A stretch of DNA of 6,356 bases from Nitrospira sp. (lineage in GTDB: Bacteria > Nitrospirota > Nitrospiria > Nitrospirales > Nitrospiraceae), in contig SWDL01000203.1 in the NCBI GenBank assembly GCA_005116795.1, positions 1 through 6,356 of the forward strand. Reading direction: 5' to 3'. Below the pieces are notes generated by a model. The model was not told the origin of the DNA and ran no database searches. It saw only the letters and a list, made by a program, of their open reading frames with translations. Both the position numbers and the translations under genes were made by a program. This document shows, one piece after another, positions 1 through 4,850 of this stretch; the first letter of the stretch is position 1, and each line of letters starts with the position of its first letter.

Positions 1-1146
1 GCCGCCGCCGAGCAGGCCAGGGCCGTGGCTGAGACTCGGAGGGAGGAAGCGGCCAAGCACGTGGCGGAACAACAGGCGCATTTGGTCCAGGTTCGATCCG
101 AACTCACCGACACCTTCAAGGCCCTCTCCAGCGAATCCCTGCAGACCAACAACCAGGCGTTCCTGGATCTCGCCCGCGCCTCCCTCGAAACGTTTCATAC
201 TCAAGCGACCGGAGACCTGGCCCAACGGCAGCAGGCGGTCGAATCACTGGTCAAGCCCCTCCAGGAATCTCTCGTCCGCTACGAAGACCAGCTCCGGCAG
301 ATGGAGCGCGCCCGGCAAACGGCGTACGGCGGGCTGGATGATCACCTCCAGCGATTGCGGCAGGAAACCGGCCATCTCGCCAGAGCGCTGCGCGCCCCAA
401 GCGTGCGAGGCCGTTGGGGAGAAATCACGTTGAGACGGGTGGTGGAGCTCGCCGGCCTCGTGCGACATTGCGATTTCGTCGAGCAGGAAAGTGTCGACAC
501 CGGCGAAGGGCGTCTCCGTCCCGATCTGGTGGTGCAACTGCCCGCCGGACGCCAGATCGTCGTGGATGCGAAAGTCGTGCTGGGGGCGTATCTGGAAGCC
601 CACGATGCCGTAGACGAGACGCAACGGCAGGCCTGCCTTGCCAAGCATGCGGCGCAGGTCCGCTCCCGCATGGACCAGCTCGGCGCCAAGATCTACTGGG
701 CCCAGTTCACCAACACGCCGGAGTTCGTGGTGCTGTTTCTGCCGGGCGAGCATTTCCTCAGCGCCGCGCTGGAGCACGATCCCGGTTTGATCGAAGAGGG
801 ATTCGGGCGGCGGGTCATCCTGGCGACGCCCACGACGCTGATTGCGCTGCTGCACGCCGTGGCCTACGGCTGGCGCCAAGAGCAGCTCAGTGAACATGCC
901 CAGCAGGCCGGGCGTCTCGGCAAGGACCTCTACGAGCGGATGGCGGTGCTGGCGGAGCACCTCGCCGACGTCGGCCATGCGCTGGAGAAGAGCGTCCTCT
1001 CGTACAACCGGGCGGTGGGGTCCCTGGAAACCAGAATCCTGCCGGCCGCGCGGAAGTTCAAAGAGCTCGGCGTGACCTCGGAGAAGGACGTGGCGCAGCT
1101 CGAAGTCGTGGAGGCCCTGCCACGCTCCCTGCCGACCATCGACTGA
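1..1146 (+). CDS. rmuC: RmuC family DNA recombination protein, 5' end outside window
   Basis: RmuC proteins are predicted nucleases that in E. coli limit inversions at short inverted repeats; the biochemical activity is poorly defined. The frame is open from base 1. A GTG at 25 is possible, but the codons before it (Ala/Glu/Arg rich) continue the same helical composition, and the usual N-terminal membrane anchor is missing, so the gene most likely begins upstream. Numbering from the GTG, residues 1-125 are Gln/Glu/Arg-rich and coiled-coil-like. The RmuC core follows: RGRWGEITLRR at 128-138, a PD-(D/E)xK-type arrangement with RPD at 165-167 and DAK at 181-183, FVVLFLPGEHF at 234-244, ATPTTLIALL at 267-276 and KFKELGV at 344-350. 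It ends at TGA 1144-1146, 26 bp before the next gene on the same strand. Family assignment is secure; the role in this organism is inferred. Confidence 0.93.
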   Translation, partial: AAAEQARAVAETRREEAAKHVAEQQAHLVQVRSELTDTFKALSSESLQTNNQAFLDLARASLETFHTQATGDLAQRQQAVESLVKPLQESLVRYEDQLRQMERARQTAYGGLDDHLQRLRQETGHLARALRAPSVRGRWGEITLRRVVELAGLVRHCDFVEQESVDTGEGRLRPDLVVQLPAGRQIVVDAKVVLGAYLEAHDAVDETQRQACLAKHAAQVRSRMDQLGAKIYWAQFTNTPEFVVLFLPGEHFLSAALEHDPGLIEEGFGRRVILATPTTLIALLHAVAYGWRQEQLSEHAQQAGRLGKDLYERMAVLAEHLADVGHALEKSVLSYNRAVGSLETRILPAARKFKELGVTSEKDVAQLEVVEALPRSLPTID

Positions 1147-1172
1147 GATCTCAAGAAAGGAAGACCGGCACG

Positions 1173-1613
1173 ATGAATTCTGAACAGCAGATGGTCGAAG
1201 AGTTTCACAGACAGTTTGAGATCCGGGTGGAATCCCGCCCGACGGTGGTGGACGACCAGACCCATCGGCTCCGTGTGCGGCTGATCGACGAAGAGTTCGC
1301 GGAGCTGCGAGAATCGCTGGAGCAAGGGGATTTGCCGGGGATCGCAAAGGAACTGGCGGATCTGCTGTACGTCGTCTACGGCACCGCGGTCTCGTACGGC
1401 ATCGATATGGCCCCGGTCTTCCGTGAAGTCCACCGTTCCAACATGAGCAAGGTCGGCGGCTACAAACGAGACGACGGCAAATGGATCAAGCCGGCCACCT
1501 ATTCGCCGGCCGATGTCCAGACCGTTGTGTCTCGCCAGCAGGGCTCAGTCGTGGATGACGCCCGCCATCCTGCCCCGCGCGCGATCGCCGCCGTTGAAGG
1601 AGTGGGGTCCTGA
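1173..1613 (+). CDS. MazG/PRA-PH-like nucleotide pyrophosphohydrolase
   Basis: 146 residues. The all-alpha NTP pyrophosphohydrolase signature is visible: E40-E41-x2-E44, then 15 residues, then E60-x2-D63 (the EExxE...ExxD metal-binding pattern). After the fold comes a conserved-looking stretch with RSNMSKVGG at 88-96, DGKWIKP at 101-107 and TYSPADV at 109-115, which I associate with the phosphoribosyl-ATP pyrophosphohydrolase-like family. Such enzymes cleave nucleoside triphosphates or related pyrophosphates to the monophosphate plus PPi, using Mg2+. The substrate cannot be told from sequence, and no other histidine gene is nearby, so I do not call it hisE. The ATG is preceded by AAGAAAGGAAG at 1153-1163, about 9 nt upstream. 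Residues 118-146 form an unconserved-looking tail. The stop TGA at 1611-1613 overlaps the proposed CTG start of the next gene. Cotranscription with rmuC is likely from the 26-bp gap; a shared housecleaning or DNA-maintenance role is speculation. Confidence 0.85.
   Translation: MNSEQQMVEEFHRQFEIRVESRPTVVDDQTHRLRVRLIDEEFAELRESLEQGDLPGIAKELADLLYVVYGTAVSYGIDMAPVFREVHRSNMSKVGGYKRDDGKWIKPATYSPADVQTVVSRQQGSVVDDARHPAPRAIAAVEGVGS
1597..1602 (+). promoter_or_regulatory. Shine-Dalgarno AAGGAG that decides a CTG start
   Basis: AAGGAG lies in the last codons of the pyrophosphohydrolase gene, 7 nt before the CTG at 1610. There is no ATG, GTG or TTG between the in-frame stop TGA at 1595-1597 and the first CxxC codons at 1625, so this site is the best evidence that the zinc-ribbon gene starts at CTG 1610. 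Confidence 0.6.
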
Positions 1614-1993
1614 AGTATCCACCCTGTCCGCATTGCGGTCACCACCGTGTCTGGCGCCTCCCCTCCGGACAGCGGGTGGTGCGGCTCATCGGCGTCGCGA
1701 ATCTTTTTCCCTTCCGCTGCCACGAGTGCGCGGCCAAGTTCTACGCCTTCCTGGAAGACGAGACGTTTGCCGGCCATCTCCCTGAGCAGGTCACGGCTCA
1801 GGGAGACGGCGCCTCGTCCCCACAGCCGAGCCAGACCCACAGCCTGTCCGATACGACGTCCGAGCAGAGCGAGGGGATCGGCCGGCGCGGGCGTCGGCCG
1901 GTGACGTCCAAGAGACCACGGCGGCCGTCTCACAGAGGGCGCGCCTATCGGTGCTCAATTTGTGCGGAGCACAGATCGGACGGAGCGGACTAA
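1610..1993 (+). CDS. Small zinc-ribbon protein, apparent CTG start
   Basis: 127 residues if initiated at CTG 1610; I do not recognise a named family. Two zinc knuckles are spaced as in a zinc ribbon: C6-P-H-C9 and C37-H-E-C40, with a hydrophobic/aromatic stretch between and after them (RLIGVANLFPF at 25-35, KFYAF at 43-47). Residues 60-110 are Ser/Gln rich then strongly basic (GRRGRRP, KRPRRP), and a third CxxC (C115-S-I-C118) lies near the C-terminus. Third codon positions stay GC-rich through the tail, supporting real coding. The first conventional in-frame starts, GTG at 1676 and 1679, would remove the first knuckle, so the CTG with its AAGGAG is preferred. The gene overlaps the previous stop as CTGA, suggesting translational coupling. 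Nucleic-acid or protein binding is possible, but nothing shows the target. Its end overlaps the end of convergent panC by 4 bp. Confidence 0.62.
   Translation: MKYPPCPHCGHHRVWRLPSGQRVVRLIGVANLFPFRCHECAAKFYAFLEDETFAGHLPEQVTAQGDGASSPQPSQTHSLSDTTSEQSEGIGRRGRRPVTSKRPRRPSHRGRAYRCSICAEHRSDGAD
1777..1806. repeat. Perfect 11-bp inverted repeat with 8-nt loop
   Basis: TCTCCCTGAGC at 1777-1787 and its exact reverse complement GCTCAGGGAGA at 1796-1806 enclose an 8-nt loop. It lies inside the zinc-ribbon gene (about codons 56-66), where the cysteine-rich domain gives way to the low-complexity tail. Neither strand has a T-run after the stem, so it is not a standard intrinsic terminator. It could act as an RNA hairpin on either strand, for example slowing read-through between the convergent units, or be a small palindromic element; neither is shown. 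Confidence 0.7.
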
Positions 1994-2835
1994 CGACCCA
2001 CCAGGATGTTATCGATCAAGCGGACGTTTCCCAAGCGAATGGCCCCGAGCAGCACCGCGCGTCGTCTCACCACCCGCAACGGCTCCAGCGTCACCGGATC
2101 ACAGACGGCGAGGTAGTCGACCGCGACCAGCGGCTCCCGCGCGAGGACCGTCTTCATGGCGCGCGTGACCTTCGCCCCCGACGTCACGCCGCGACGCATC
2201 GCGTCACGGCCGGCCCGCAACGCCGCATAGAGTCGCGGCGCGACCCTGCGCTCGCCCGGCGAAAGATAGAGGTTCCGTGAGCTGAGGGCCAGGCCGTCGG
2301 TTTCGCGAACGGTCGGACACACCCGCACCGTCACATCCTGGTTCAGGTCCGTCACGAGCCGCCGGATCACGACGGTCTGCTGAAAGTCCTTTTGCCCGAA
2401 AAAGGCGACATCCGGTCGAGCCGCACTCAGGAGCTTGGCCACGACCGTCGCGACGCCCTCGAAGTGATGTGGCCGGATTGCGCCCTCCCAACGTGTCGAC
2501 ACCTCGCGGACCGTGACCGAGGTCTGGTGCCCGGCCGGGTACATGGCCTCGAGTGACGGGGCATAGAGGAAATCCACGCCCTCCTGACGGCACATTGCCG
2601 CATCATGCGTGAAGCTTCTGGGATAGCGGGTGAAATCTTCACGGGGGCCGAACTGCTTCGGATTCACGAAGAGACTCACCACGAGGGCGTCGCAGGCCAA
2701 CCGGGCCTTTCGGATCAACGCGCGGTGGCCGGCGTGGAGTGCGCCCATCGTCGGCACCATCCCCACCGTGATGCCGTCACGATCCAGCCGACGCCGCCAG
2801 GAGATCAGAGTACGAGGGGAGCGAAGGACCTTCAT
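1990..2835 (-). CDS. panC: Pantothenate synthetase
   Basis: Cytoplasmic enzyme that joins pantoate and beta-alanine using ATP, through a pantoyl-adenylate, to give pantothenate for coenzyme A. At 281 residues it has the normal family length. Visible landmarks: MVPTMGALHAGH at 26-37, with the HxGH nucleotide-binding motif H34-A-G-H37; FVNPKQFG at 56-63; YPR at 71-73; FFGQKDFQQ at 145-153, with the conserved Lys and Asp of the active site; ETDGLALSSRN at 178-188, the KMSKS-like loop; and LIDN near the C-terminus. The ATG is preceded on its strand by AAGGTGG (2843-2849) with 7 nt spacing. The folK stop lies inside this ribosome binding site, 12 nt before the start, so the two are very probably translated from one message. 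The gene ends with TAG at 1990-1992, overlapping the convergent zinc-ribbon gene. panB and panD are not in the window. Confidence 0.97.
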   Translation of the reverse strand: MKVLRSPRTLISWRRRLDRDGITVGMVPTMGALHAGHRALIRKARLACDALVVSLFVNPKQFGPREDFTRYPRSFTHDAAMCRQEGVDFLYAPSLEAMYPAGHQTSVTVREVSTRWEGAIRPHHFEGVATVVAKLLSAARPDVAFFGQKDFQQTVVIRRLVTDLNQDVTVRVCPTVRETDGLALSSRNLYLSPGERRVAPRLYAALRAGRDAMRRGVTSGAKVTRAMKTVLAREPLVAVDYLAVCDPVTLEPLRVVRRRAVLLGAIRLGNVRLIDNILVGR

Positions 2836-2847
2836 GGCGTCGCCACC

Positions 2848-3396
2848 TTACGAAGAACGGGTGCTGCAGGCAGGTCGGCTGCCGTAGCGGGAGCCCGGCG
2901 TGATCTCAACACGACGCACGGACGATGGGTCCTTGAGCGCCCGGAGCAGCTCGGCCACCGTCGGCCCTAGGACCGGATGCCGCCACTCGGGCGCGACCTC
3001 GGCCAAAGGCGTGAGCACGAAGCGCCGTTGATGCAGGCGGGGATGGGGCACGACCAGGCCCGGCTGGTCGATGATCTGTTGGTCGTAGGCCAGCAGGTCG
3101 AGATCCAACGTCCTGGGCCCCGCGCGGTGGTCCAGATCACGGCCGAGCGAACGTTCGATTTCACGACAGACTTCGAGCAGCTTGGCCGGCGCGATCTCCG
3201 TGTCGAGGCGCACCACGCCATTGAGAAACCACCCGGCCCCGGGATCGCACACATCGGTCACCGGCTCGGTTTCATACAGTGAGGAGACCGCAGTGACCTG
3301 CGAGCCGGGCAACACACTCAACAAGGTCACGGCCCGGTCACAAAAGTCGAGCCGGTTGCCGACGTTCGACCCGAAGGCGATGAATGCGGTGGGCAT
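2848..3396 (-). CDS. folK: 2-amino-4-hydroxy-6-hydroxymethyldihydropteridine pyrophosphokinase
   Basis: HPPK transfers pyrophosphate from ATP to 6-hydroxymethyl-7,8-dihydropterin, the step before dihydropteroate synthase in folate synthesis. The 182-residue product shows GSNVGNR at 9-15, YETEPV at 41-46, FLNGVV at 57-62, the signature RAGPRTLDLDLL at 91-102 with the two Mg-binding aspartates D98 and D100 and the ATP-contacting R95, and HPRLHQRRF at 118-126. Residues from about 166 on form a short tail outside the family core. The ATG at 3396 fits the conserved N-terminus (MPTAFIAFGSN), but no Shine-Dalgarno is visible before it: that space is filled by the heptamer repeat at 3401-3442. It follows dapL by 52 bp and precedes panC by 12 bp on the same strand, so an operon is likely. 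Neither folP nor folB is present here. Confidence 0.96.
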   Translation of the reverse strand: MPTAFIAFGSNVGNRLDFCDRAVTLLSVLPGSQVTAVSSLYETEPVTDVCDPGAGWFLNGVVRLDTEIAPAKLLEVCREIERSLGRDLDHRAGPRTLDLDLLAYDQQIIDQPGLVVPHPRLHQRRFVLTPLAEVAPEWRHPVLGPTVAELLRALKDPSSVRRVEITPGSRYGSRPACSTRSS

Positions 3397-3400
3397 GGGA

Positions 3401-3442
3401 CGTCACGCGTGAAACGTCAAACGTGAAACGTGAGGCGTCGAC
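3401..3442. repeat. Heptamer tandem repeat, six degenerate units
   Basis: Read on the plus strand, six consecutive 7-bp units each begin with CGT: CGTCACG, CGTGAAA, CGTCAAA, CGTGAAA, CGTGAGG, CGTCGAC. The centre units are nearly identical and the outer ones degenerate. On the transcribed (minus) strand the core reads TTTCACG. The first two units also form the 10-bp palindrome TCACGCGTGA at 3403-3412. The array fills most of the 52-bp gap between dapL and folK and ends 4 bp before the folK start codon. Confidence 0.85.
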
Positions 3443-3448
3443 ACAAGT

Positions 3449-4624
3449 TCAGAATCCGCACTTCTGGATTCGCTCGACCGCTTCTCCGAGCCGTTCCTTC
3501 GTCGTGCACAGGGTCATCCGGATGTAGCCCTCGCCTGGTGCGCCGAATCCGTTGCCGGGCGTGGTGACAATCCCGGCCTTTTCCAAGAGGTGCGCGGTGA
3601 ACGAGGCCGACTGGTAGCCCTTGGGCGCGGTGACCCACACGTAGAAGGCTGCCGGGGGATTCTGTACCTCGAGACCCAGCTTCTGGAGGCCCGGCACCAG
3701 GACATCCCTCCGTTCCTGGTAGATCTTTCGCAGGCCATCCGTCACGTGATCGTCGCTTTCGAGCGCGGTAATCCCGGCCTCCTGCACGGCCTGAAAGACG
3801 CCGGAGTCCAGATTGCTCTTCACCTTCCCGAGACCGGCCAGCACCTGCTTGTTCCCCACGGCAAAGCCGATGCGCCAGCCGGTCATGTTGTACGTCTTGG
3901 AGAGCGAGTGGAACTCGATACCGACATCCTTGGCGCCCTCGACCTCCAGAAAACTGGTCGGCCTCTTGCCGTCATAGAAGATCTCCGAATAGGCCGCGTC
4001 GTGGCAGACAATGATCCGATGTTCCTGCGCAAAGGCCACCAGGCGCCTGAAGTCGTCCTTGCTCATCACGACCGACGTGGGATTGTTCGGCGAGTTCAAG
4101 AACATCAACTTGGCCTTCTGCGCCACCTCTTTCGGGATGGCCGTCAGGTCCGGGAGAAATCCGTTCTGTTTCGTCAGCGGCATGAGATGGGAGACACCGC
4201 CCGCGAAACTCGTGCCCACCGGATAGACCGGATAGCCGGGGCTCGGCACGAGCACCACGTCACCCGGGTCCACGAAGGCCAGCGGCACGTGGCCGATACC
4301 TTCCTTCGAGCCGATCAGCGTCAGCACCTCCGAGGCCGGATCGAGCGTCACGCCAAACCGCCGCTGGTACCAGCCGGCCACGGCCTTACGGAAGGACAGC
4401 ATGCCTTCATAGGAGGGGTATTGATGGTGCTTCGGATCGGCCGCCGCCTGCTTCAGGCGTTCTACGATGGGGGCAGGCGTCGGCAGATCGGGGTCGCCGA
4501 TCCCCAGATTGATGATATCCACCCCCCGCGACATCGCCTGCTGCTTCATCTCATCGATGGCCGCAAACAAGTAGGGAGGGAGCGACTTGATGCGACCCGC
4601 GAATTCTATGGGAAATCCAGCCAT
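3449..4624 (-). CDS. dapL: LL-diaminopimelate aminotransferase (class I PLP aminotransferase)
   Basis: PLP enzyme expected to convert tetrahydrodipicolinate plus glutamate directly to LL-diaminopimelate, bypassing the DapD/DapC/DapE steps, to supply lysine and peptidoglycan. The 391 residues are a full-length fold-type I aminotransferase: NLGIGDPDLPTP at 39-50, GSKEGI at 105-110, SPGYPVYP at 128-135, LNSPNNPT at 176-183, HDAAYSEI at 208-215 with the PLP-contacting D209 and Y212, the Schiff-base lysine K243 in SLSKTYNMTGWR (240-251), and R369 in YIRMTL (367-372), which should bind the substrate carboxylate. The ATG at 4624 is preceded by AAAGGAG (4634-4640) with 9 nt spacing. It heads the dapL-folK-panC unit. 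Related class I enzymes include aspartate and alanine/glutamate transaminases, so the exact substrate rests on family resemblance; the aminotransferase call itself is certain. Confidence 0.88.
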   Translation of the reverse strand: MAGFPIEFAGRIKSLPPYLFAAIDEMKQQAMSRGVDIINLGIGDPDLPTPAPIVERLKQAAADPKHHQYPSYEGMLSFRKAVAGWYQRRFGVTLDPASEVLTLIGSKEGIGHVPLAFVDPGDVVLVPSPGYPVYPVGTSFAGGVSHLMPLTKQNGFLPDLTAIPKEVAQKAKLMFLNSPNNPTSVVMSKDDFRRLVAFAQEHRIIVCHDAAYSEIFYDGKRPTSFLEVEGAKDVGIEFHSLSKTYNMTGWRIGFAVGNKQVLAGLGKVKSNLDSGVFQAVQEAGITALESDDHVTDGLRKIYQERRDVLVPGLQKLGLEVQNPPAAFYVWVTAPKGYQSASFTAHLLEKAGIVTTPGNGFGAPGEGYIRMTLCTTKERLGEAVERIQKCGF

Positions 4625-4650
4625 GCGAATGCGCTCCTTTCGTATCGGAA

Positions 4651-4706
4651 GCGGTGAGCCTGTGCCGTCAATTCAGGCCGCGGCTCACCGCCTGTCGCTC
4701 ACCGCC
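4651..4706. repeat. Hairpin with duplicated arm in the dapL leader
   Basis: GCGGTGAGCC at 4651-4660 is the exact reverse complement of GGCTCACCGC at 4682-4691, a 10-bp stem with a 21-nt loop. A second copy of one arm follows: GCTCACCGCC occurs at both 4683-4692 and 4697-4706, offset by 14 bp. On the minus strand, which is transcribed toward dapL, two tandem GGCGGTGAGC copies could therefore compete for one downstream partner located about 10 nt before the dapL ribosome binding site. There is no T-run, so it does not look like an intrinsic terminator. It may be a regulatory leader structure or a dispersed intergenic repeat. Confidence 0.65.
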
Positions 4707-4710
4707 CTGT

Positions 4711-4740
4711 AAGGTACTTCAGGAGGAGGCGCGCAATCAA
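4711..4740 (-). promoter_or_regulatory. Possible sigma70-like promoter for dapL-folK-panC
   Basis: Read on the minus strand, TTGATT (4740-4735) and TACCTT (4716-4711) are separated by 18 bp. The match is modest (4 of 6 at -35, 3 of 6 at -10). Its position would give a leader of roughly 80 nt that includes the hairpin at 4651-4691. Weak evidence; chosen mainly because some promoter for the minus-strand unit should lie in this gap. Confidence 0.22.
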
Positions 4741-4765
4741 TGAGGGACAGGGCCTTCCCTCCTCG

Positions 4766-4794
4766 TTGCGTTTTGGACATCGGCGGCCTAAGAT
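4766..4794 (+). promoter_or_regulatory. Possible sigma70-like promoter for pgi
   Basis: TTGCGT (4766-4771) and TAAGAT (4789-4794) are separated by 17 bp. The -10 matches 4 of 6 positions, the -35 only 3 of 6. Transcription would start near 4801, about 50 nt before the GTG at 4851. If real, it would exclude the upstream ATG at 4740 as the start codon. Low confidence. Confidence 0.22.
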
Positions 4795-4841
4795 GGCCAG
4801 GCCGTTTCGCACCCGTCGTTCATCCGATCTCTTCGGCTTCT

Positions 4842-4847
4842 GGAGGA
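4842..4847 (+). promoter_or_regulatory. Ribosome binding site GGAGGA for pgi
   Basis: A strong GGAGGA lies 3 nt before GTG 4851. The spacing is shorter than usual but workable, and there is no other start codon in this frame close behind it. Confidence 0.5.
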
Positions 4848-4850
4848 TTT

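Noticed and set aside
244..1347. Long minus-strand open frame (367 codons) opposite rmuC
   Set aside because: It lies antisense to a well-matched RmuC and crosses into the next gene; its composition (Arg/Pro/His rich, no recognisable motif) is typical of a GC-rich antisense shadow.
1878..1901. Repeated TCGGCCGG at 1878-1885 and 1894-1901
   Set aside because: Short, self-complementary GC-rich words are expected by chance in an Arg/Gly-rich coding stretch.
1499..1933. Minus-strand open frame opposite the zinc-ribbon gene
   Set aside because: No motif, and the plus strand has paired CxxC knuckles, GC-rich third positions and gene coupling.
1951..1973. Small stems near the convergent junction (GTGCTC/GAGCAC and TGTGC/GCACA)
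   Set aside because: Stems of only 5-6 bp, mutually exclusive, with no T-run; not convincing as terminators.
3401..3442. CRISPR-like array
   Set aside because: The units are 7 bp with no spacers, far too short for CRISPR repeats.
3590..4657. Long plus-strand open frame (355 codons) opposite dapL
   Set aside because: It mirrors the dapL codons, has no recognisable domain, and dapL has complete PLP-enzyme motifs and a good ribosome binding site.
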